A program made the position numbers and the translations under genes. A model generated the notes under the pieces. It was not told where the DNA came from. It did no database searches and was given only the letters and a program-made list of their open reading frames with translations. DNA of 64,000 bases from Flagellimonas chongwuensis. GTDB taxonomy: Bacteria > Bacteroidota > Bacteroidia > Flavobacteriales > Flavobacteriaceae. The stretch covers positions 186,001 through 250,000 of the forward strand of contig NZ_WYET01000007.1 in assembly GCF_013376415.1 (NCBI RefSeq), written 5' to 3'. Below, one piece after another: positions 53,397-61,469 of the stretch (positions within the stretch are counted from its first letter, which is position 1; every line of letters begins with the position of its first letter).

Positions 53397-54617
53397 ATGA
53401 GGTGTAAGCATTACATATGGTTGATAGTTTTAGGTGCATTGGGTTGTTCCAAATCCGCTGATGTTCCTTCTGAAAAAATCCCCAATGCCATAAAACTCAT
53501 TTCGACAGAAAGAGAATTTACTGCCGACGACTCCATTGTCTTCAAATTTGATGGAAAGACAGCAAAACAGTTGTTATTGATACAAAATGGCTGGGGAACC
53601 ATAGCATTGCAGCCAGATTCCACAAACACGGACCTGACCTTTACCCTACCCCAAACCATAACCCAAAAAAGTGGTTTGGCCCATTGGAGTTTGCATTATC
53701 AAAAAACCAAGGTGGCTGAAGGGAGCATAAATATTCTTCCCAGCAAAACATTGTCAGAATCCATGGAATCCTATATTGGTCCTACCAGCATCTTTGCCGA
53801 CAATCAAGATGAAGCAATGATTGTGTCGCTTCCTCAGGACACCTTTGGAAATCCATTGCCTGATAGAACAATTATCGAACTTACCGAGAAATTCAAAAAT
53901 GTCCAAAATAATACATCAATGCCCATACAAGGTATGATTGCCCATGCCTACGTGGGAGGACATAGCGAGATTGGCGAATTGTTCTTGGGCACAAGTATAG
54001 AAAATCAAGTGTCCAAGGAATTTACGGTAAGTGTGCTACCGACAAAATCGGCGGATTTCAACATCACGATGGAACGACAGCACCACTTCGCCGATGGCAA
54101 CCAGATTGTTTCCTTTACCACATCCACTGTTAAAGATCGTAACGGAAATACGATTGCAGACGGTACGATGGTCAATTTTGTGGTCGAAGACAGTTCTGGA
54201 AACCAATATCAAACTTACGGTCAGACCTTGAACGGGATTGCAGTCGGGAAAATGCTTCATCCAGAAGCACCGACACAATGGAAAGTAAAAGCGCACATTA
54301 GTGGTCTATCACAAAGTAATAGCTTGGAACTGGACTTTGAGGCGGCGGTCAGGGATTATACTGTTCATGTTTCAGAAAACGGAAGAACAATTACCGTTGG
54401 ACCTATTCTTAGCTATATGAAACAATGGATTCCCGACGGGATGGGCATTTATCTAGAAATAAAAGGTCCTGATGGGGAATTGTTGCTCACACAAGAGACA
54501 ACTTCAAGAAAAGGAATGGGCAAGTTTGAATTGCCCGAAAACATGAATGCCCACGAAAATACCATGATAATCACGGTGGCAGGAATTGAAAAAAGAATAG
54601 AAGGTACCATAGAGTGA
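53397..54617 (+). CDS. Lipoprotein with Ig/invasin-like domains, polysaccharide locus
   Basis: The 406-aa product is a lipoprotein (LIVLGALGC) without a recognised enzyme motif. Beta-sandwich segments resemble invasin/big-like domains (AMIVSLPQDTFGNPLPDRTIIELTE; IVSFTTSTVKDRNGNTIADGTMVNFVVEDSSGN). It starts at the base after the GT-C stop and shares one base with the next start, so the three genes are one operon. A role as periplasmic or outer-membrane scaffold of the export machinery is likely by position only. Confidence 0.75.
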   Translation: MRCKHYIWLIVLGALGCSKSADVPSEKIPNAIKLISTEREFTADDSIVFKFDGKTAKQLLLIQNGWGTIALQPDSTNTDLTFTLPQTITQKSGLAHWSLHYQKTKVAEGSINILPSKTLSESMESYIGPTSIFADNQDEAMIVSLPQDTFGNPLPDRTIIELTEKFKNVQNNTSMPIQGMIAHAYVGGHSEIGELFLGTSIENQVSKEFTVSVLPTKSADFNITMERQHHFADGNQIVSFTTSTVKDRNGNTIADGTMVNFVVEDSSGNQYQTYGQTLNGIAVGKMLHPEAPTQWKVKAHISGLSQSNSLELDFEAAVRDYTVHVSENGRTITVGPILSYMKQWIPDGMGIYLEIKGPDGELLLTQETTSRKGMGKFELPENMNAHENTMIITVAGIEKRIEGTIE

Positions 54618-56149
54618 TGGCAAAGAAGAATTTATATCGTGCGTTGCTCCTCTTGAGCTTTTTGGCCGTAAATGCTGGAATCATTTATGGATTGGCAGCT
54701 GCTTGGTCCTTTTTGAATACCGGGGCGGACAAATCCGCCATTCTTCACATAGGTGGCACCATAGAACAGGCCTACCAACCCAAAATAATCTGGACCATCG
54801 AAGGCCAACGAGGAAGAAAAATATCCAAACAAGCCCTTGGGGAACTTGAAAAAGATTACCTGAATGCTTGGTATGTAAAAAATATCGCCTTGAACTCCTA
54901 TGATCAATTGGGCATAGCGGATTATTACACCGAAGATGCGAGAAAGCAGGTCAACAACTTGGTCCAAAACAATCAGGATAACCATGTAAGGATTGCGACA
55001 ACTACGCTATCACATCATCCCCAACTCGAGTTCTACAGTTTGGATGGGAAATTGGCCGTGCTGACGGATCACAATGTGGTCCAGTTTGAAAAAGTCTACA
55101 TCGATGGGACCTTAGTACATCAACAACGGACATTGCACAGCTATCAAGTGATTTTGATGTTGGAGGACGGCTTTTGGCGAATCCGTCAAATGGTGAAGAT
55201 TCCCAATCCGGATGAAACCGAAAATGAACCTAAACAGCTTTCTTTTGATACCAAAAAATGGAGGGGCATCAACTATTATCCAAAGGATAACCCTTGGAAT
55301 ATGTTCGGGAGAACTTTTGATGAATCCTATATCCAAAAAGATTTCAGGACAATAAATACAATGGGGCTCCATTCGGTCCGTGTGTTTGTACCCTTCGAGG
55401 TTTTTGGAGGTGCCTCGGTGAAAGAAGAAATGTTGGCTCAACTGGAAAAACTATTAGATATCGCTAAAGAACATAATCTCAAAGTGCTAGTGACCCTATT
55501 CGACTTTTATGGGAATTATGATCTCATGGATTGGACATTGACCCATCGACATGCTGAAACTATAGTTTCTCGATTGAAATCTCATGAAGCCTTGTTGGGC
55601 TGGGATATTAAAAACGAGCCTGACTTGGATTTTGAAAGCCGCGGTAAGGATAATGTCCTAGGTTGGCTTTCAGAAATGGCGAAACAAATCAAACAAAACG
55701 ATAGCATTCATCCCGTTACCATTGGATGGTCCACTCCAGAAGCAGCTGTGCATTTGGCCAACGAAATGGATTTTGTTTCCTTTCATTATTACGAAGCACC
55801 TGAAAATTTTACTGAGCGTTTCTTGGCTTTGAAGGATTCCGTCTACGACAAACCTTTGGTTTTGGAAGAGTATGGAAAATCAAGCTATAGCGGCATTTGG
55901 AACCTGTTCTCCAATTCCGAAGATGCCCAAGCCAGCTATTACGAAAAAATGCAAACCATTCTTACAAAGGAACAACTCCCCTATTTTATATGGACTTTGT
56001 ACGATTTTGAAACCGTTCCGAGTTCCGTAGTGGGGCGGAAACCATGGCGAAAGGCGCCACAAAAGTATTTTGGACTGATAGATTCCGAGGGCAAAGAAAA
56101 ACCTGCCTATCGTATAATCGATGGAAAAAGAAAGGGGACAACTAACTAA
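54617..56149 (+). CDS. Membrane-anchored GH5-like glycoside hydrolase
   Basis: The product has an N-terminal membrane anchor (RALLLLSFLAVNAGIIYGLAAAW), an NTF2-like domain (LNAWYVKNIALNSYDQLGIADYYTEDARKQ) and a TIM-barrel glycosidase domain from about residue 215. The acid/base Glu is in LLGWDIKNEPDLDF and the nucleophile Glu in KPLVLEEYGKSSY, both typical of clan A enzymes such as GH5. It would trim a beta-glycan in the periplasm, like PelA or BcsZ in other secretion systems. The preceding stop codon TGA overlaps this ATG by one base (GTG 54614 is the alternative start). It ends the rightward operon at a shared hairpin. Confidence 0.82.
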   Translation: MAKKNLYRALLLLSFLAVNAGIIYGLAAAWSFLNTGADKSAILHIGGTIEQAYQPKIIWTIEGQRGRKISKQALGELEKDYLNAWYVKNIALNSYDQLGIADYYTEDARKQVNNLVQNNQDNHVRIATTTLSHHPQLEFYSLDGKLAVLTDHNVVQFEKVYIDGTLVHQQRTLHSYQVILMLEDGFWRIRQMVKIPNPDETENEPKQLSFDTKKWRGINYYPKDNPWNMFGRTFDESYIQKDFRTINTMGLHSVRVFVPFEVFGGASVKEEMLAQLEKLLDIAKEHNLKVLVTLFDFYGNYDLMDWTLTHRHAETIVSRLKSHEALLGWDIKNEPDLDFESRGKDNVLGWLSEMAKQIKQNDSIHPVTIGWSTPEAAVHLANEMDFVSFHYYEAPENFTERFLALKDSVYDKPLVLEEYGKSSYSGIWNLFSNSEDAQASYYEKMQTILTKEQLPYFIWTLYDFETVPSSVVGRKPWRKAPQKYFGLIDSEGKEKPAYRIIDGKRKGTTN

Positions 56150-56159
56150 AGTTGCCCCC
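56134..56159. terminator. Convergent terminator overlapping the GH5-like stop codon
   Basis: GGGG (56134-56137) with CCCC (56156-56159) and CAACT (56139-56143) with AGTTG (56150-56154), one mismatch between, loop AACTAA. It serves both the hydrolase and the leftward GT4 gene. Confidence 0.7.
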
Positions 56160-56180
56160 TCTTCACACTTAACCTAAAAC

Positions 56181-57416
56181 CTATGCGATACTAGTTTTTT
56201 CAATACGTTGGAGTTTTTGGGCCTTGGGTTGTTTCAATCCTTTTTTTGATCGTATTGCATTAAAATGGTCTAGGTACATTTCCGTGATTTTGGACATGGG
56301 CAGCGAACAAGCTGCTTTGTAATTCTGTTTTCCTAAATGGATTCGATAGTTCTCGTTCGTCAATATGCTTTCCAAAGCTTTGGCCAATGACTCCACATTT
56401 TCCGGCTCAAAGAACTCTCCGCGGTAGCCTTCCTCCCTGACCAAGATGCCAAGGTCTCCCAAATCGGGCAACACCACTGCCTTACCATAACTACCTGCTT
56501 GGTGCAACACCCCGGAGCTTCCCGTTGTTGAGGTGTACGGGAAAACCACCACGGCACTGTCCCCGAATATTCTAGGCACATCTTCCTCGGCCACATAGCC
56601 CGTAAAACGAAGGTTTCCAACATGGCTGTAGATCTCTTTCATGCTGTCCAAATACCCTGGGGTGTTGGGACTATCCGTTCCTGCAATCACAATTTCGATG
56701 TTCAAATCGGATTTGTAACGCAAAACTTCGACGGCTTCAATCAAAGGCTCCACCTTTTTGTAGGTTCCAAATTTTCCAAAGGCCATCACTTGCATGGGCC
56801 CCACTGGCAAATCATAATTTGGTGCAGGTGGTGTTTCAAAAGAACCGTGAGGCACCAAAGCAACATTCTTCACTTTATATTTTTCTTCCAATATGGTCTT
56901 GTACTTGCTAATGGTTACTGCCAATACATCGGAAGCCAATACAAAACGTGTTAATGTGGTGCCGATAAAGTTGTATATTTTTTGAAGGAATCCGTTCTGG
57001 GTGATTCCTGCATTTTCCAAGTCTACCTGCTCCAAAATATTATGCAATAAGGAGATGGTGGGGATGCGCATCATTCTGCAAACAAAAGGCAATAAAAGTC
57101 CAAGCGCGGCAGGAACCTTTTTATCGCCAAACTTCAAAAACTGAAGATTGAACAAAACCGCATCCGGTTTTTCTTGTTTGATGGCCTTGGCCACTTTGTA
57201 CAGATTTTTAAGGTCGTTAAAGCTCCAACATTCTTTTACGGTAATGGGACAGCCTTCTTCTTCGAAGGATAAATCCTTTGGTGCTTTGGTCACATCGGTA
57301 AGCAGTACAATTTCGCTCACTTCATCTTGAAGCCTAAAATGTTTTACCAGATGGTATCCATATTCGGTAAGGGTTACTTTACTTGGTGGATACGCTGTTA
57401 CAATTGCTAGTTTCAT
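56181..57416 (-). CDS. GT4-family glycosyltransferase
   Basis: The 411-aa product has a GT-B fold. The N-terminal part begins MKLAIVTAYPPSKVTLTEYGYHL. The C-terminal nucleotide-sugar domain contains QVMAFGKFGTYKKVEPLIEA, RFTGYVAEEDVPRIFGDSAVVVFPYTSTTGSSGVLHQAGSYGKAVV and a GT4-type glutamate region (EFFEPENVESLAKAL). It is cytoplasmic and would add sugars from UDP- or GDP-donors. Together with the flippase gene on the same strand it resembles the PelF-PelG pair, although it has its own promoter. Motif copy B and the CTTAACCT leader lie upstream. Confidence 0.92.
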   Translation of the reverse strand: MKLAIVTAYPPSKVTLTEYGYHLVKHFRLQDEVSEIVLLTDVTKAPKDLSFEEEGCPITVKECWSFNDLKNLYKVAKAIKQEKPDAVLFNLQFLKFGDKKVPAALGLLLPFVCRMMRIPTISLLHNILEQVDLENAGITQNGFLQKIYNFIGTTLTRFVLASDVLAVTISKYKTILEEKYKVKNVALVPHGSFETPPAPNYDLPVGPMQVMAFGKFGTYKKVEPLIEAVEVLRYKSDLNIEIVIAGTDSPNTPGYLDSMKEIYSHVGNLRFTGYVAEEDVPRIFGDSAVVVFPYTSTTGSSGVLHQAGSYGKAVVLPDLGDLGILVREEGYRGEFFEPENVESLAKALESILTNENYRIHLGKQNYKAACSLPMSKITEMYLDHFNAIRSKKGLKQPKAQKLQRIEKTSIA

Positions 57417-57506
57417 AAGGTTAAGTTTTTGTTCTATAAGATTTTAGTGATACAAATATCCGCACAAAACCCTGTAAAAAAGGAGATTAAAAGACGGTTG
57501 AACAAA

Positions 57507-57522
57507 AAGTGTAGACGAATGG
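57507..57522. promoter_or_regulatory. Exopolysaccharide-locus motif, copy B
   Basis: AAGTGTAGACGAATGG, identical to copy A, about 90 bp upstream of the GT4 start (57416) and downstream of the flippase terminator. Confidence 0.6.
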
Positions 57523-57557
57523 AAATGATGCGACGATTAGGTAAAACCTATAAAAAA

Positions 57558-57588
57558 GGGCCGGAAAACAACGAGTGTTCTCCAGCCC
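57558..57588 (-). terminator. Terminator of the STAS-flippase operon
   Basis: Hairpin of GGGC/GCCC, GGA/TCC and AACA/TGTT blocks with two single mismatches (57558-57570 with 57576-57588), followed on the minus strand by six T residues. It isolates the GT4 gene from the flippase transcript. Confidence 0.65.
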
Positions 57589-57616
57589 AGCGCTTGCCCT
57601 CTATTATAGGGGAACT

Positions 57617-58846
57617 CTATCTTCTGTGAGATAAAAAATAGAGTATTTGAACGGCAAGCAAAACCAACATCACCAAAATCTGTAGCTGCACCACTAGGGC
57701 CAGACTACTATGAAAAAACACAATCAAAACTATCTGTGACACGCCCAAGATTGCTGAAAACCAAATGGGCCTGTATTGATCTAAAGACAAAAAGTAATAC
57801 GTGAAGATATTTGCGACTGCAAACAGAGAGGTCGCCAAGGCATATTGCCAAAGCAACGAGGCCATGGACAAATAGGCATCTCCAAAAAGCAGGGTAATGA
57901 TCAATTCAGGGAACGTCGCACAAACCACTACGATGACCGAGGACAACAGTCCAATATATCCCACATATTTAAAAAGGATATGTCCTGTAGGCTTTCCTTC
58001 TTTTTTGAGTCGGACCACGGTAGGCAACAACAACATCACAAACATCCAGGCCACAAAATAGACCACCCGGCCAATCAGGGCCAAGGAAGCATATAGCCCG
58101 GCTTCTTGTGCTTGAAAAAAGTGCTTTACCAAAATAATATCACTATTGTTGATGATAATCTGGGTAAGCTCGTAACAAGCCGTAATCAACATAAAGGTGC
58201 GTACTTTACCCCATTCCAAATCCGGCGAAGTAGTTCTGGCAACGTTAAATCGCAACTTTTTAAAAGGAAAAAGGCCCAAAGCCAAGGAACCCAGGATTCC
58301 AAAGGATACCAACACTCCAAAATGATCTCGAACAATCAAAAAGGCCAAAAGCGTGATGAGCAACCTGCCCCACATTTCGGATTGATAGGAAATAGAAAGT
58401 TTAGCAAACGATTCCTCACCTTGGTATTGTCCTCGATTTACGCTCATTACAAAGTAAAGTGGCACTCCTATTCCAAAAATTTGGAACATCAGAGGATTTT
58501 CCGTTTGTAATATATTTTGCAGAAAAGGTGCGGCAAAAAATACTGCAGCTCCCAAAACACAACCAATCACGAGGGCTAAAACACCGATACGGTTTCTAAA
58601 TGATTCCCATTGCTCTTGCGGCAGCGCCGCTACGAACTTGGCCGTTACCAATTGAAAGGTCATCCCTAAAAAGGAAAGGACCAACAATAAAGTAACCAAT
58701 AGGGCGGCATCCGCAAATGCCTCTGGACCCAAAATACGTCCCAAAAGCAAATTATAGATGTAATTCCCCCCATTTACCAATAGGGCACTCAACATAAAGA
58801 GCTGCTGAGGGGAAACTCTTTTTTTAACTACACTAAACACGGTCAT
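57617..58846 (-). CDS. Wzx/PelG-like polysaccharide flippase
   Basis: The 409-aa product has 11-12 membrane helices and begins like MATE/Wzx polysaccharide transporters (LFMLSALLVNGGNYIYNLLLGRILGPEAFADAALLVTLL). Such proteins move lipid-linked or membrane-bound sugar chains across the inner membrane. Its start overlaps the STAS gene by 14 bp, so translation is coupled. Neighbouring GT4, GT-C and TPR-barrel genes support a polysaccharide role. Confidence 0.88.
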   Translation of the reverse strand: MTVFSVVKKRVSPQQLFMLSALLVNGGNYIYNLLLGRILGPEAFADAALLVTLLLVLSFLGMTFQLVTAKFVAALPQEQWESFRNRIGVLALVIGCVLGAAVFFAAPFLQNILQTENPLMFQIFGIGVPLYFVMSVNRGQYQGEESFAKLSISYQSEMWGRLLITLLAFLIVRDHFGVLVSFGILGSLALGLFPFKKLRFNVARTTSPDLEWGKVRTFMLITACYELTQIIINNSDIILVKHFFQAQEAGLYASLALIGRVVYFVAWMFVMLLLPTVVRLKKEGKPTGHILFKYVGYIGLLSSVIVVVCATFPELIITLLFGDAYLSMASLLWQYALATSLFAVANIFTYYFLSLDQYRPIWFSAILGVSQIVLIVFFHSSLALVVQLQILVMLVLLAVQILYFLSHRR

Positions 58847-59135
58847 GGCTCAGAATGTTTGAGGTTTTTGTTTGACTCATTACCGAAAGTATATTGGCAT
58901 TCTCCTGTCCAATAATGGTAAAATGAGCTTTGATTTTCATTGCTCTTTTATGCATCTGTTGCAACATATGAGCAGCTGTTTCATCAAGCTGTCCAACGCG
59001 TCCCAAATTCAACACTACCTTATTTTTTGTATTGATGAACCGACTCATGTGTCGTTCTAGAATGATGATGTTGCTGCTGTACAAGTTGCCATGAACCGAG
59101 AACATCCCTGCGCATTCTGTAATTTGTAAAGCCAT
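58833..59135 (-). CDS. STAS-domain protein
   Basis: The 100-aa product has the STAS/anti-sigma-antagonist fold: FSVHGNLYSSNIIILERHM, then VVLNLGRVGQLDETAAHMLQQM, where the usual phospho-Ser/Thr site would be near DETAAH. It then has AHFTIIGQENANILSVMSQT. It could regulate the flippase or a partner through binding. The gene overlaps the flippase by 14 bp and diverges from the TPR-barrel gene. The CTTAACCT motif occurs 15 bp before its ATG. Confidence 0.8.
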   Translation of the reverse strand: MALQITECAGMFSVHGNLYSSNIIILERHMSRFINTKNKVVLNLGRVGQLDETAAHMLQQMHKRAMKIKAHFTIIGQENANILSVMSQTKTSNILSHDRV

Positions 59136-59150
59136 GATTTTTAGTTTTAT

Positions 59151-59158
59151 AGGTTAAG
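59151..59158 (-). promoter_or_regulatory. CTTAACCT leader element (STAS gene copy)
   Basis: On the minus strand CTTAACCT lies 15 bp upstream of the STAS ATG. The same octamer directly precedes, or is one base from, the start codons at 50120 (50121-50128), 57416 (57418-57425) and 59322 (59314-59321). Confidence 0.5.
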
Positions 59159-59213
59159 ATTATTTGACTTGTTGCAGCAAATATCCAATGGTTTGACGTC
59201 TTAAATTGGTGGG

Positions 59214-59247
59214 TATAGATGGATGGCGGATTACTGTAGATGAATGG
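59214..59247. promoter_or_regulatory. Exopolysaccharide-locus motif, copies C1 and C2
   Basis: TATAGATGGATGG (59214-59226) and TGTAGATGAATGG (59235-59247) are direct repeats whose starts are 21 bp apart, two helical turns. They resemble TGTAGACGAATGG of copies A and B and lie in the divergent region between the STAS and TPR-barrel genes. Confidence 0.6.
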
Positions 59248-59321
59248 AATACTTCGCCCTTCGGTTGCGGAGGAGGTCGATTTAACTTTACATCATCGAA
59301 AAAACCTTAAAAGCTTAACCT

Positions 59322-61385
59322 ATGAAACGCTTTATCAACATCATCATTTTAGGGATTGCCGCCAACGGAGTTTTTGCCCAGTCGCCCATGGATGAGGGGT
59401 TCCAACTTTTGGAGAAAGGAGATTTTTCCAAAGCTGAAATCTTCTTTGACGATTTCCTTAAAGACCATCCAGACAATAAGACAGCACAAATCTGCTACGG
59501 TCGTGCAGTAGGTCTTAACGGGAACCCGAACAAAGCGAACACCTTATTTAATGTTTTGATGACGCAGCACCCAGACGATTATGAGGTTCGTATCAATTAC
59601 TATGAATCCTTTTTATGGGGAAAACAATATAAGGCAGCCGAAAAATTGTATGCGGGCCTTGTTGAGGATTACCCAAACAAGTTCGGTGCGATATTAGGGT
59701 ACGCCAATACATTGAGTAATCTTCAAAAATATGATGAGGCTTTGACTTGGATTGAGAAAGCCTTGTTGCTTCAACCTGGGAATCCAAGCGCCCTGATTTC
59801 CAAAAAATATATGAACCTTGGTTTGGCCAACACTTTGGTACAGACTCAAGATTATGATGGGGCCAAAATCAAATTGAAAACCATTTTCAATGATTTTGAA
59901 AACGACAGGGAAACTTTACTGAACTTGGCCAATGTGTTTTTGATCACCAAAGAAGTCGATAGTGCCAAAGCGACCTATCGCAGATTGGCCATAAATGCCA
60001 AGGACTCCATTGTGGCATTGAACGGAATCGCATTGGCAGAACATATTGGGGAAAAGGACAAAGAGGCCCTCAAAGTTTCCGTTTTGGCTAAAAACAAAGT
60101 TTCCTCAATTTCAGATAGCGAACTTAGAGAGAAAACTTACGAACGGTATGCGCAAGCCCTCATCTGGAACCGCAAGTTTGTAACCGCAAAAAAGTACATC
60201 AATAGTCTTTCCTCTCAATATGGAGATAGAAATTGGGTCTTGGCCTTAAGGGCCACCTTGGGAATGTACACGGGGAACATAAAAAAGAGTCTAGCACATT
60301 ATAATGCAATCTTAGCTTCGGACAGCACTTCTTTTGATGGAAATCTGGGCAAGGCCAATGCACTTTTGGCATTGGGCCGTATAGATGAAGCCTATGCAGC
60401 TACATACAAGACCTTGGATATTTTTGAAAATCAAAAAGATGCACAAGGGCTTATTGAAAAAATCAATGGGCAATACAGTCCGTATGTGCAAGAAACGGCG
60501 TCCTATAGTTTTGATAACGGGAATAACTTGGCCTATGCCACCAACACCACTGTGAACTTGCCGGTATCCGCCAAGTTTCAATCTTCCGTAAATTACCAAT
60601 ATCGTTTAACGGAAAATGCGGCAACTTCAGCGAAGGCAAACACACATACAGCCACGGTTGGACTTACTTATGCTTTGATTCCAAAACTAAAGGTAGTTGG
60701 TGTAGCTGGTATGAACAATGCACAATTCGACGGAAACGCATATACCCAACCTATTTTGAACGCCAAGTTGGTCACAGAACCGTATCGCTTGCAAAATTTA
60801 GAATTGGGCTATCAGCGAGAGGTACAAAACTTTAATACGGATTTGATTGAGCGTGAAATTGTGATGCAACACTATGGACTCAACTATAATTTGGGTTCCA
60901 ATGTCGGTTTGGGCTGGTATACGCAACTCATCCATACCCAACAGAGCGATGACAACCAACGCGACCTCTTGTTTACCTCTTTGTACTATACGGCATTGCG
61001 AAAGCCCACATTAAAGTTTGGACTCAATTACCAATATTTGAGTTTTGCCGAGCAAGTATCTACCATTTATTTTAGTCCGGAGAAATACCAGGCCGGAGAG
61101 ATTTTCGCTGAACTGGGCGGTAAGTTTGCTTCAAATTCTACCTACCGTATCAATGCGGCTACGGGACTACAACAGGTAGAAGATGGCGACATGACCTCCA
61201 TATTTCGAGTGGAAATGAACGTGAAACATCAATTCTCCAAAAGATTAAGCGGTGGTTTTTATGGCAAGTACAGCAATATTGCTTCGGCCACAGCTGCTGG
61301 CTTCCAGTTTACCGAAATAGGCCTTCAGCTGAAATGGTCGTTAAAAAAACAACCGTTTTTCTTTGATAAGGTCGCAAGCAGATAA
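59322..61385 (+). CDS. TPR protein with C-terminal YaiO-like outer-membrane beta-barrel
   Basis: The 687-aa product has a signal peptide (MKRFINIIILGIAANGVFAQ). About ten TPR-like repeats (for example MDEGFQLLEKGDFSKAEIFFDDFLKDHPDNK) run to residue 390. The C-terminal half is a beta-barrel (YVQETASYSFDNGNNLAY ... FTEIGLQLKWSL). This is the architecture of BcsC, PgaA and PelB, the exit channels of polysaccharide secretion systems, and the barrel resembles the YaiO family. It is the likely outer-membrane export pore of the locus. The CTTAACCT leader directly precedes the ATG and motif copies C1/C2 lie 75-108 bp upstream. Confidence 0.85.
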   Translation: MKRFINIIILGIAANGVFAQSPMDEGFQLLEKGDFSKAEIFFDDFLKDHPDNKTAQICYGRAVGLNGNPNKANTLFNVLMTQHPDDYEVRINYYESFLWGKQYKAAEKLYAGLVEDYPNKFGAILGYANTLSNLQKYDEALTWIEKALLLQPGNPSALISKKYMNLGLANTLVQTQDYDGAKIKLKTIFNDFENDRETLLNLANVFLITKEVDSAKATYRRLAINAKDSIVALNGIALAEHIGEKDKEALKVSVLAKNKVSSISDSELREKTYERYAQALIWNRKFVTAKKYINSLSSQYGDRNWVLALRATLGMYTGNIKKSLAHYNAILASDSTSFDGNLGKANALLALGRIDEAYAATYKTLDIFENQKDAQGLIEKINGQYSPYVQETASYSFDNGNNLAYATNTTVNLPVSAKFQSSVNYQYRLTENAATSAKANTHTATVGLTYALIPKLKVVGVAGMNNAQFDGNAYTQPILNAKLVTEPYRLQNLELGYQREVQNFNTDLIEREIVMQHYGLNYNLGSNVGLGWYTQLIHTQQSDDNQRDLLFTSLYYTALRKPTLKFGLNYQYLSFAEQVSTIYFSPEKYQAGEIFAELGGKFASNSTYRINAATGLQQVEDGDMTSIFRVEMNVKHQFSKRLSGGFYGKYSNIASATAAGFQFTEIGLQLKWSLKKQPFFFDKVASR

Positions 61386-61405
61386 ATCAATTTTAGCAAT
61401 ACAAT

Positions 61406-61435
61406 AAAAGCCTGATCAAAATGAATCAGGCTTTT
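61406..61435. terminator. Bidirectional terminator at the end of the polysaccharide locus
   Basis: AAAAGCCTGAT (61406-61416) and ATCAGGCTTTT (61425-61435), loop of 8 nt with a T run, between convergent genes. Confidence 0.88.
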
Positions 61436-61469
61436 TACATTTGTACCCCAATAAAGGAAAAGCTATGCT

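Noticed and set aside
57429..57629. 66-codon plus-strand frame upstream of the GT4 gene
   Set aside because: It crosses the motif copy B and the flippase terminator, has no recognisable product, and overlaps the flippase end.
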